The notes beneath the pieces are model-generated. The model searched no databases, was not told the DNA's origin, and was given only the letters and a program-made list of their open reading frames with translations. Positions 35,680 through 44,399 of a stretch of 44,399 nucleotides of DNA are shown piece after piece (position 1 is the first letter of the stretch; each line of letters opens with the position of its first letter). Location of the stretch: contig CM074814.1 in assembly GCA_037447605.1 (NCBI GenBank), forward strand, positions 2,720,539 to 2,764,937. Reading direction: 5' to 3'. Made by a program: the position numbers and the translations under genes. The stretch comes from Zygnema circumcarinatum. Its lineage: Eukaryota > Streptophyta > Zygnematophyceae > Zygnematales > Zygnemataceae.

Positions 35680-35870
35680 CAGTTCCTGTTGTAGTCACAG
35701 TTTCAGCGACAGTTGTGACTGTAGCAACTTAGCACATGTGCAACCGTTGGAAATGTCGTACACCTGTTTACTATTCAGTTACAGTTGTAGTTACAGTTAC
35801 AGTGACAGCTGTCATTGTTTTAGCAGCGTAGCGCATGTGCAACCGTTGGAAATGGTTAGAGGCATTGTTT
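35680..35870. repeat. ~99-bp tandem duplication carrying E-box and MSA-like motifs
   Basis: Two imperfect copies each have TGTAGT.ACAGTT, a C(A/G)GTGACAG-like middle, and a well-conserved end in which a palindromic CATGTG core is followed by CAACCGTTGGAAATG. On the minus strand the end reads CCAACGGTTG, close to the mitosis-specific activator (MSA) element bound by MYB3R factors. Confidence 0.7.
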
Positions 35871-36019
35871 CGGGAGGTAGTTAACCATTGTGAGCTGAGA
35901 CATTAGGTTCGAGTCTTCAATTGGGCTAAGGTATTGGTCGATGTGTATTTTGCCCCATGGGTTGCAACAATGGAGGCAAAGGTGGGCAGTCATTGCTAAA
36001 GGTTGCAACCATTGGTTGG

Positions 36020-36715
36020 CTATTCAGTCAATGGTTGGCAGCCATTGGTTCTCAACCATTGCCGATGTCTGGCTGAGTCCGTCATTCAATGGTTGGATGG
36101 GTCCGCCATGCAATTGTTGGACAACCATTGCCAATGGCTGGCTGGTCCGCCATTCAATGGTTGGATGGCTCAGCCTTGCAATTGTTGGAGAACCATTGCT
36201 AATGGTTGGATGGGTCCCCTTGCCATTGTTGGAGAACCATTGCCAATGGTTGGATGGGTCCGCCTTGCCATGGTTTGACAACCATTGCCAATGGTTGCCC
36301 GAGTCCGTATTCAATGGTTGGAAGGGTCCGCCTTGCCATGGCTTGACAACCACTGCCAATGGTTGCCTGAGTCCGGCATTCAATGGTTGGATGAGTCCCC
36401 TTGCCATGGTTTGACAACCATTACCAATGGTTGCCTAAGTCCGCCATCCAATGGTTGGATGGGTCCCCTTGCTATGGTTTGACAACCATTGCCAATGGTT
36501 GCCTGAGTCCGCCATTCTATGGTTGGATGGGTCCCCTTGCCATGGTTTGAACAACCATTGCCAATGGTTGCCTGAATCCGCCATTCAATGGTTGGATGGG
36601 TCCGCCTTGCCATGGTTTGACAACCATTTCCAATGGCTGGCTCAGTCCGCCATTCAATGCTTGGGTACAACCAAGCACTGCCAACGGTTGACACTATTGC
36701 CAATGGTTGGTTGGC
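36020..36715. repeat. 68-69 bp CCAAT-rich minisatellite
   Basis: About nine tandem copies, of which the last six are regular with spacings of 68, 68, 68, 69 and 69 bp (anchor starts 36279, 36347, 36415, 36483, 36552, 36621). Each unit has the inverted repeat AACCATTGCCAATGGTT (8-bp arms, 1-base spacer), a GAGTCCGCCATTCAATGG part and a GGATGGGTCC part. The first copies are shorter or rearranged. It lies directly upstream of the coiled-coil gene. Open frames on both strands come from the near multiple-of-three period. Confidence 0.92.
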
Positions 36716-37091
36716 TGGTTAGTACCAACGTGGACAGAAATCCCAGTCGAGCCGTCGGTTGGGACGGAGGGGGTTGCCGGCCGGCAGCGACCGGCAGGTC
36801 CTTGTCTGCCGGCCGGCAGGTGCCGGCAGGCTGCAGACTGCAGGGAGAAAGCTGGAGGTGGAGCAGCTGTAATGGCCGTTGGTCACCTCTTTTTCTAAGC
36901 AGGTCCACCAAGGAAACAGCAAAAATAAAACATATTTGAAAGCCAAAATCTGGCTCTTTTCTTTAAGTTGCCAAATATTCTGCGCGTTTTGTACTCCGAA
37001 AATATTTAAATTCCTCTTCAGTTTCGCACGTTTTGCAGATTTGTCAAAGAGAACAGGGGAAGTCTCATAGCATTTGTTGGAAAGAAAGAGA

Positions 37092-37495
37092 ATGAATGCA
37101 GCAAAGCTGCGGGAGTGTTACCAGCAGACGCAGGTCTTGCTTTCAGAACTGCAGGCCCTTGGTGCAGATTCTTATGGTATTGACAGAGCGAATGCTAAAC
37201 ATCAGCAGCTTGTCAGGCTCGCTATTCAGCTCAAGCACGGGACAGAATCTCTCGCTGATCAAGAGTCCGCCTCTATCTGGAAAGAGTAAGTGCAATAGTG
37301 TCTGAACAAGCCTCCGATGGAAGCGATTTTAGGTAGTTTGGCAGTAACAGGCCCGCCACGGCTGAAAGGCTGCGTTGACGATTATTTTGGTCTGAATGGC
37401 TCTCATTTTTAAAAAACTTTCGAAGGAATTTTTAAATTTGTTACTTACTATTTCTGCATTGTCAAATTTCGCCTCCGCATTCCTTGGCTCTCTCT

Positions 37496-37553
<58 letters not shown>

Positions 37554-40500
37554 TCTCTTTTCACTTTCTCTCCCTCTCTCCCTTCAATCTGATCGGCAGG
37601 CGTTTCGCTAAGCTTCACGAGGACTTGGTGTCTGTCACTGCACTCCGGCTTCAAAGAGATGGGCAGGTAAAGTTTCGTCAGGAATGTTGGTCCATAAATA
37701 CAAACGACTTGTCGTGAAGCTAAAGGTGATCCAAGAACTTTTTGCCTCCTGCATGCAATAAATGATATCATTAGCAACTCTGATCCTGGCGCATTGCAGT
37801 GCATTAGGCTGCAAAGGTCCGAGGAGAAGCTAATGAGATGCTCATGATATCATTTGTTGCATAAAGGAGGAAGTTCTTGGATCACCTTCAGCTTCAAAAT
37901 GAGTCGATGCTATTCATGGATCAAGAGTACTGATTCCTGAGATTATGTGACAATGTAGTCCATTGCAATGATTGTTGTTATTTTTCATTCGCACTCGCAC
38001 TGATGATAAAGCACGTTGAAATTCGCAAATTTACGCTCTCTAATTGACGAGAGGAATGTCTCAGGGAAGCAGATAAATCCTGTTCATCAAAGAAATAGAC
38101 CTCGTGCATCTATCCTGATCTGCTGTGTATTATATCTCTCCAATTTGTCTGCAGTCGAGCGAGCAGTTTTGGGATGGCTGTGTTCGCCTCTTGGTGAGTT
38201 AACTGTACGCCCTTATAATTGGTGCTGCAAATTCAAATTACGTACTGATTTTCTGAAACAATCATAAATTCCAAATGGTTTCAATCATAAAAAAGTACCA
38301 AATGGTTTCAGTGAGAACCAGAACCATCTGCAGCTTATGTATTGGACCACCTGCCAGTTTTCTCTCGAATGCCGACATTGCTTGTTGACAGTATGCAGGA
38401 GCATCAGCTTACACTCAAATGGAAGCTGAAATAGCAAACCTGCAAGCACAGCAGCATATTCAAGTGGAGGAAAGGACTAAACTGGACGCCGTGCTTCAGA
38501 ACAGCGTATGAGCTTACACCCTGCAGCAATTTCTTTTATTCACAACGTTTTTTCTTTTGTCAATGACATTCTTTCTTTAGAGATGTGTTTGCCCTTGAAC
38601 GTGTCGAATGCTTTTGATGTGTATAACTGAGAATTTCATCATCTCCTGATATTAAGCGATGCAGAATCAGCAACAGGAAGCCACAGCGAAAGAAATTTTA
38701 GAGCTTCGAACAAGAGTTGTCGTTTTGCAGCAAGAAGTTCAGAGGCGAGATGCGGATGCAAGGTAAGGGTTTTTTTTTGGCAGCTCCTCCTAACCAGTCA
38801 GCAGAAGCAGAAAGGAAATATCTAGACTATCATGCATTCTTTGTTTGAGGAAGGGTATTCTTTAGTTGAAAGAAAAGGTACAGACATTCTATCAGAAAAA
38901 ATAGGAATCTGTCAAGTAACAAAAAATGCATATGTGGCAGGGATCTCCAGCAGCAGTTGCAAGTGACTTTGAAGGAGCGAGAGGCTCTACATGCAGAGAG
39001 AGAGAATCTACTTATGGAGAGAAGAAAGAATGCTCAAGTGCTAGAGCGGCAGGTACCTTTGCTGTCAGCTATTGGACAAGCATTTTTGGGATTGCTTGCC
39101 AGACCTTCAAAATTGCAAACCTACGAATTTCAGCAAGTGTAATTTTTTATTCTCCGATTCTTTCTCGGAGCTTTCTTGATGGAAAAGGAGTGGCGTGGAT
39201 AGCACGCACTTAACGGCATTGAAATCGTCATGTTTGCCTTTGAGAACTGAAATGTCGGCCTTCATTAGGGCTTCAAGAATGCTGAAACTCAAGAATAAAT
39301 AGGGCTGAAGCTTCATTCATTGTTAGTAACGTGTGTGGGGGGGCAGACGAAAGTAATTGGACAGCTAATGGAACGAAGTGAGTCGAATATTCGGGAGAGG
39401 GATGAAGCAGTGGAGACTCTCAAGCAGGTGGATGAGGACAACCATATGCTGCGAGTGAACCTCCATCAGCATACCTTGGTATGTATGTGCGCAATCACGC
39501 GGAAAAAGTGATGTTTTGTAAAACTTGAAATTTTTGGCATGCATGATATGACATGTTCTTTATCCCAGTCACTCGTCCAATTCCTACTTCCGCCTCTCCA
39601 ATTGCACCTCTCTCGTCGCTATCCCTATCCCTTCCCGTTCCACTCCCCCTTCTCTATCCAACCTCTCTCTAATTTGTTCTTCCTTTCCCTCTCCCTCTAC
39701 TCCTTTCCGTCGCAAATCACAGTCCCTCTACTGCACACCCTCCTCCAGTCACCCGCTTTCTCTTGCTTTACCTTCCCTCTCCCTGTTCTCCTCCCCTCCC
39801 TCTTCCGAGATAAAGCTGCTTGTTCATGTGTTGCTTGGATCATGGAGGCTTGGTGGTTTCCAGATGGTGGAAAAGCTCATAGGCTTAAACACGGAGGTGA
39901 TGGACACTGCCAACCGACATGCACTGCTGAGGGAGGAACTGCAACGCCAGCTTCAAGAAGAGCGTCGGTCACGTTTAGAGAAGGGCATTGGAAACCGGAC
40001 CTGCAACGGGCAGGATACACATGATGCAGAACATTCAATGGAGGAAGATGCTGTTCCGGTATCTACGTCTGCGCAGGTTGAAGATGTGGGACCGGCAGAG
40101 GAGCGTTCGTTCGACCAGAGTCATGCAGCTGTGCCTCGAACCTATTCTTGGAAGTCTCAAGACTCTGACGGGGGAGAGGAAACTTGGAGGAAGGAGCATG
40201 AGAACGGAAATAATAGACCAGTAGGCGATGATGGACGGACTACTTCTCACGGCGATTCCTTAAGTAATCGCCAGCAAGCGGCAGCTTTGGAGAGGCAGAA
40301 TGGGGATAATGATTCATCGAAGCCGCAGGTTGGCTGTTGCCTTTTTGCATTTTGTGCTTGCATATTTGCATAAGTCTTGATGCTGGGACTTGTCATTATG
40401 TATGCTAAGGCGTTTTTCGAGGTTTAGGAATTGGTGTGAGGTGCTTTTACTACAAACTAACTGGCTAACTTTCTATGTGGTTTATCCTTCCAGGAACATG

Positions 40501-40751
40501 GGAAAGACGGGGCGGAGAAGGACCACCAAAAGGCAAGAGCCTGGACATCAGAGATGTTGGAATTGAGCTACAATGCTGCTCATGAAAAAGTGCAAGAGGA
40601 CGAAGAAAGGAAGGCGGCTCTTTCTGAGGAGAGCCGGATAGAAAGTAAGGGGAGAGGAATAGCAGGAGGAGCGAAGAACATGCTGAGAAACGTGGGGGGG
40701 AAGGCAAAAGGCTTTTTGTTTTATGTCGCCGGCGCAGATAAAGTTGGGTGA
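37092..40751 (+). CDS. Unrecognised coiled-coil protein, eight exons, ~479 aa
   Basis: Predicted exons: 37092-37285, 37600-37666, 38392-38505, 38665-38762, 38941-39052, 39347-39478, 39864-40328, 40494-40751 (TGA at 40749). All phases agree and all introns are GT..AG. The N-terminus (KLRECYQQTQVLLSELQALG, then RANAKHQQLVRLAIQLKHG) is helical. Exons 3-7 form long heptad-rich coiled coils (MEAEIANLQAQQ, LELRTRVVVLQQEVQRRD, LKEREALHAERENLLMERR). An acidic, Ser-rich disordered part covers roughly residues 270-390, and the protein ends with a Gly/Lys-rich tail with a hydrophobic patch (GGKAKGFLFYVAGADKVG). There is no signal peptide or clear membrane helix. It could be a tethering, cytoskeletal or trafficking coiled-coil protein, but I do not recognise the family. 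An upstream in-frame TTG exists; ATG at 37092 is the first ATG. Confidence 0.8.
37484..37590 (+). repeat. TC microsatellite in intron 1 of the coiled-coil gene
   Basis: A long (TC)n run extends to within about 10 bases of the acceptor at 37599 and probably serves as its polypyrimidine tract. Confidence 0.88.
37716..37895 (+). repeat. 180-bp imperfect inverted repeat (foldback) in intron 2 of the coiled-coil gene
   Basis: The left arm from 37716 (GAAGCTAAAGGTGATCCAAG) pairs with the right arm ending at 37895 (its complement reads GAAGCTGAAGGTGATCCAAG). Pairing continues through GAACTT, GCCTCC/TCCTCC, ATGCAA.AAATGATATCA and, more loosely, ATTAGC..CTGCAG towards the centre. The sense RNA would form one long hairpin with bulges and almost no loop. 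I see no clear target-site duplication. It may be a small foldback (MITE-like) element or a small-RNA precursor. Confidence 0.8.
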
Positions 40752-41913
40752 ATCTTAACCGTTGAAACATACCCGGGGTAGTTAGAAAAGTAGTTAAAAG
40801 GGTAAAGGTGGGTACTCCACATTTTTTTGAAAGTATAAAGCTTCTTTTGAAGGAAAAAGCTGGGAAGAGAGAAGAGGGCGCGTTGATCTTTTTAAGTCAG
40901 CAGAGAAGCAGTTCTTCTGCTTCTATTTTCCCATTCAAAGAAAGCAATTTTGCTTACTGGTAGAACCTCCTACTGATCAGAAATGGCATTGAGACATGCT
41001 GAAACCTGCACGCACTCTGCGTGGTTTTCCTTATCTGCAGTGCAGACCTACTGATTGCAAAATGTTTGCTCGAATAGGTAAAGAATAGCTTAGCTGCACT
41101 TCTTGCAGCCATTCTTGCTTCTTGCTTTCTTCTTCTTCTTTCTTCTTACTGCGTCTTCCTATAGTAGACAGAGTTGCTTTCCTGCTTGCAGACTCAGCAA
41201 GAGGTGAATGGGCCATTCTGTCATGCAGATTTTTGTCACAAATGGGCCAACACAGACCATTTCAGCTTACATTACTTCGTCGTACCATGATCCATGCATG
41301 GCGTGAAACTTGTTCGAAACAACAGAAAAGCAGACACTGCTCTTGAAATAACAGCGGTAAAGTATAAAATTATTTGTGGTTTCGTCGACGAGCACAACAC
41401 TCTCTATACAAGTAAAGCCAAAGGTACTCAACTCGGCCACTTGCTCCACCGAAGCCAGTCACAACTACCATAACAATCTTCTATAACCCTCGTGTCGCTC
41501 CCCCCTCCCTCCCTCTCTCACTCTCTCTCACTCTCCCTCTCCCTCAAGCCCCTTCATCGGCAACCTCTCTATCGCTCTCTCCGTCCCCTCTCCCTTCCCC
41601 TGACCCCCCTCGTCCTGCACATCCATGCAGCTTTCTGAGATACCTTATTCTGCCCTCCTCCTGGTCCTCCCAATCCCAATCCCAAGCCTATAATCTTCCT
41701 GAGCACTAGGCAACACTCCTCCCGCCATTAAAAAAACAAATATACACTAATCTTCTCCACTCCACAACTCTCAGACACCACCTTCCTCCACACTTCTGTA
41801 CCTCTTATTCCCGCTCCCACTCCTCTGCCTCCCTCCCACTGCTCTCTCCCTCTCCTCCCTCTCCCTCCCACTCTCTTCCTTCTCCCCCCTCCCCCTCTCT
41901 CCGCCTGCCTCCC
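40752..41913. other. Convergent intergenic region
   Basis: This holds the 3' UTRs of the coiled-coil gene and of the sterol glucosyltransferase. From about 41490 to 41900 the plus strand is C/T-rich. No gene, RNA or repeat element is recognisable, and short open frames here show no family resemblance. Confidence 0.7.
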
Positions 41914-44339
41914 TCACGCCTCCCGCACCTCCTGCGGCAGGAGGCAGGCCAGCGTGCCCTTTAGCCAGCTGGTCTTGGTCATCCAGGTGAGGCTGTGCGC
42001 GCCGTGCCGCATGCCCGCGGGGAGGTGCCGATGGAACGCGCGCACGGCGCCCTCCACGCCGTCCTCCGCGCGGATCTTCAAAGCCATCACTTCAGCGGCC
42101 GCCTTCACCTGCACGCCGACATACACGGAGGGTGGGGAGGGGGAGAATGGAGGGGGTTTAGTGGGGAGGAGGGGGAGTGGGGGAAGAGGTGGGAGGGGGA
42201 GGGGGGGTGAGGGGGAGGGGAGGGGAGGGGGAGGGGTGGGGAGGGGGAGGGGGGGGAGGGGAAGGGGAAGGGGAAGGGGAGGGGAGGGGAGGAAGGGGGA
42301 AGGTGTGAGGAGGGAGGAGGGGGAGGAGGGGAGGGGAGGAGGAGGAGGGAGGGGAGGGGGAGGGAGGAGGGGTGGGGGTGGGGGAGGAGGAGGGGAGGGG
42401 AGGGGAAGGGAAGGGGAAGGGGAGGGGGGAGGGGGGAGGGGGAAGGTGAAGGGGAGGGGGAGGGGGAGGGGGAGGGGAGGGGGAGGGGGGAGGGGGGAGG
42501 GGAGAGGGGGAGAGGAGGGAGGGGAGGGAGGGGTGGGGGTGGGGAGGTGGGGGGAGGGGAGGGGAGGGAGGGGGAGGGGAGGGGAGGGGAGGGGGAGTGG
42601 GGGAGGGGGAGGAGGGGGGAGGGGAGGGGAGGGGAGGGGGAGGGGGGAGGGGGAGGGGGGAGGGGGAGGGGGGAGGGGGGAAGGGGAGGGGGAGGCGAGG
42701 GAGGGGGAGGAGGGGGGAGGAGGGGAGGGGGGAAAGAGGGGGAGGGGAGAGGGGGGAGAGGGGAGGGGGAGGAGTGGAGGAGGGGGTGGGGGTGGGGGAG
42801 TGGGGTGGAGGGGAGGGGTGGAGGGGGAGGGGAGGGGGGGAGGGGAGGGGGGGAGGGGGGAGGGGGGAGGTGAGGGGTGAGGAGTGAGGAGGAGGGGGAG
42901 GGGGGGGTGGGAGGGGGAGGGGTGGGGAGGGGAGGTGGGGAGGGGGGAGGGGGGGGAGGGGGAGGGGGGAGGGGAGGGGAGGGGAGGGGAGGGGGGAGGG
43001 GAGGGGGGGAGGGGGAGGGGAGGGGGAGGGGGAGGGAGGGGAGGGGGGAGGGGAGGGGAGGGGAGGGGGGGGGGAGGGGAGGGGGAGGGGGAGGGGAGGG
43101 GGAGGGAGGAGGGGGAGGGGAGGGGGAGGAGGAGGGGGAGGGGAGGGGGAGGGGAGGGGGGAGGCAGAGGAGGGGGGAGGGGGGAGGGGGAGGGGGAGGA
43201 GGGGGAGGGGAGGGGAGGGGGAGGGGGGAAGGGAGGGGGAGGGGGAGGTGGGAGGGTGGGAGGGGGGAGGAAGGGGAAGGCAGGAGGTGGGAGGGGAGGG
43301 GAAGGTGGAAATGTGGAGGGAAAGCAGGGAGGGGGAGGGGGGAGGGGGAGTGAGGAGGTGGGGAGGGGAGGGGGGTGGAGGGGAGGGGGAGGGGAGGGGG
43401 AGGGGAGGGGTGGAGGGAGGGGGATGTGGGGGGAGGGGAGGGGGAGGGGGAGGGGAGGAAGTGAAGGCAAGTGAGCAAGTGGGGAGCGGGGGAGGGAGCG
43501 GGGGAGGGGAAAAAGGAGAGAGGGTAATGGGGAGGGGGGAGGGGGAGGGGGGAGGGAGGAGGGGGAGGGGAGGGGATGGGGAAGGGAGAGGGAGGAGGAG
43601 GGGGAGAGCCAGGAGGTGGGATGGAGGAGGGGGGGGAAGGGAGGAGGGGGGAGGGGGGAGGGAGGAGGGGGGAGGGTGGAGGGTGGGAGGGCGGAGGTGG
43701 GAGGGGGAGGGGGAGGGGGAAAAGGAGGGGAGGGGAAACGGGGGAAGTTTCTACCTTAGGTTCAAGCATGAAATTGATGGCCTTCACGAGCGGGTCAAAG
43801 CCAAAGTTTTCCACCGGAATCGGCTCGGGGCCAACGCCCTGCTCATGTACACATGCGCCCCAGAACGGCTGATCTCCGAAAAACGGAACGACCGTTGTAG
43901 GGCACTGCATGGAACCCGGCGAGCGACGCCCCAAGTTTTAGGGTTTTCTCATTTGAAGAGTTTTGGTAATAAACGGATTCAGAAATAAGGAATTGATATG
44001 GAAAAAGGGGTAAAGCTTACAGCTGCCATAAGGCCTGCTGCTGTCGTTCCTGCTCCTCCGTGATGCACCTGAAATGTGGGAGGAAAGGGAATTGAATTGA
44101 AATATCATAATAAGGTCCTAGATTGGTTGCAATTGAGAACGAAAGGAGGATGGTCCTGAGAGAAAGCGGGAGGGAGTGAGGGATAGAGAGCGAGTAAGAG
44201 AGAGGGAGTGTGAGAGAGAGTGGGGTGTGGAATTTTTTGGGGTTTAAGGTCCCCTTCCGTACCACTGCGGCGCACTGCGGGAACAGCCAATCGTGCGGAC
44301 AATTCCCGAGAAGAAAAATGTGCGCAGGGACACTCTTCA
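41914..44339 (-). CDS. UGT80: Sterol 3-beta-glucosyltransferase, C-terminal exons (5' part beyond window)
   Basis: The enzyme transfers glucose from UDP-glucose to the 3-hydroxyl of membrane sterols (GT1 family, UGT80/ATG26-like). Four exons are visible: 44263-44339, 44021-44068, 43755-43904 and 41914-42108 (stop at 41914-41916). The order of motifs is diagnostic: [19 protein letters not shown], then [16 protein letters not shown] (the UDP-sugar-binding HHGGAGTT), then [16 protein letters not shown] with [18 protein letters not shown], and a C-terminal [16 protein letters not shown]. All four joins keep phase. The last intron (42109-43754) is nearly all polypyrimidine in the sense strand. The last exon is markedly GC-rich compared with VPS13 exons. 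The catalytic N-terminal half lies to the right of the window. Plants carry UGT80A and UGT80B paralogues; which one this is cannot be told. Confidence 0.93.
42125..43745. repeat. 1.6-kb G4A-type polypurine tract in the last UGT80 intron
   Basis: The plus strand is an almost uninterrupted series of GGGGA, GGGGGA and GGA units with rare T and very rare C. It has no fixed long period. G-runs of three or more separated by one to three bases occur hundreds of times, giving dense quadruplex potential on the template strand and H-DNA (triplex) potential as mirror-symmetric polypurine. The intron RNA is C/U-rich. Long Pro/Ser-rich or Gly/Arg/Glu-rich open frames are by-products. Confidence 0.95.
44150..44225. 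repeat. GA-rich tract in a UGT80 intron
   Basis: A degenerate (GA)n/GGGA stretch lies in the intron between the first two visible exons; in sense RNA it is pyrimidine-rich. Confidence 0.75.
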
Positions 44340-44399
44340 CTGCAGGTGGCTAAAGAAGCACGTCAGAGAGCTTTCAACCTTGACTTTGGGGGGGGGGGT

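Larger units (their letters stand above)
34488..37091. other. Divergent intergenic region between VPS13 and the coiled-coil gene
   Basis: This 2.6-kb region holds the 5' UTRs and promoters of both genes. From left to right it has C/T-rich stretches (34900-35020, probably VPS13 5' UTR or promoter), a T-rich stretch (35270-35300), an ACGT cluster, a duplicated block and a minisatellite. I see no convincing additional gene. A TATA-like AATATTTAAA sits at 37001-37010, upstream of the coiled-coil gene. No transcription start can be fixed from sequence. Confidence 0.75.

Noticed and set aside
35366-35698. A 110-codon minus-strand open frame in the intergenic region
   Set aside because: It has no family resemblance, overlaps the ACGT cluster, and has no splice support. 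It could be VPS13 5' UTR but not a supported gene.
36020-36715. CRISPR array or satellite centromere
   Set aside because: The units are directly adjacent without unique spacers, there are no cas genes, the genome is eukaryotic, and only about nine units exist.
35941-36939. Open frames of 107-162 codons with Trp/Cys-rich repeats on both strands
   Set aside because: They follow the near-69-bp minisatellite period, shift frame where the unit is 68 bp, and resemble no known protein.
39539-40024. A 161-codon plus-strand frame overlapping exon 7 of the coiled-coil gene
   Set aside because: It is mostly C/T-rich intron sequence read in a different frame from the well-supported exon.
42105-43934. 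Pro/Ser-rich open frames of 500-600 codons on the minus strand and Gly/Arg/Glu-rich frames on the plus strand
   Set aside because: They come from the C4T/G4A tract and cover the UGT80 intron; the flanking UGT80 exons splice across it in phase.

Overview
The window is nuclear DNA from a green plant, most likely a streptophyte alga or a bryophyte; I cannot name the species. The evidence is eukaryotic: dozens of short exons bounded by GT..AG introns with strong TGCAG-type acceptors, and protein architectures typical of plants (a VPS13 with inserted PH, C2-like, dysferlin-motif and VPS62-type modules, and a UGT80-type sterol glucosyltransferase). I see no bacterial, organellar or viral gene, no tRNA or rRNA, no CRISPR array and no recognisable transposon.

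Layout. (1) Positions 1-34,487, minus strand: one very large VPS13 gene. The start codon is at 34,487 and the gene runs off the left edge. I could thread 65 coding exons (about 4,440 codons) with every splice phase matching, plus one possible 81-nt cassette exon. Introns carry polypurine minisatellites, microsatellites and small tandem duplications. (2) 34,488-37,091: a divergent intergenic region of 2.6 kb with an ACGT/G-box cluster, a duplicated block of about 99 bp, a 68-69 bp minisatellite rich in CCAAT motifs, and several MYB/MSA-like AACGG motifs. (3) 37,092-40,751, plus strand: an eight-exon gene for a coiled-coil protein of about 479 residues that I do not recognise; its intron 2 contains a 180-bp inverted repeat. 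(4) 40,752-41,913: convergent intergenic DNA, pyrimidine-rich on the plus strand. (5) 41,914 to the right edge, minus strand: the last four exons of a sterol 3-beta-glucosyltransferase. Its final intron is almost entirely a 1.6-kb G4A-type polypurine tract.

The genes do not form an operon. VPS13 is a bridge-like lipid-transfer protein of membrane contact sites. Sterol glucosyltransferase makes steryl glucosides at membranes. Two lipid and membrane genes therefore flank an unknown coiled-coil gene, which may be coincidence. The most notable signals beyond the genes are the intronic foldback, the CCAAT minisatellite with its MYB-like sites between divergent genes, the giant G-rich intron, a predicted GC-AG intron, a possible cassette exon inside the C-terminal PH-like domain, and an internal duplication of VPS62-like units within VPS13.
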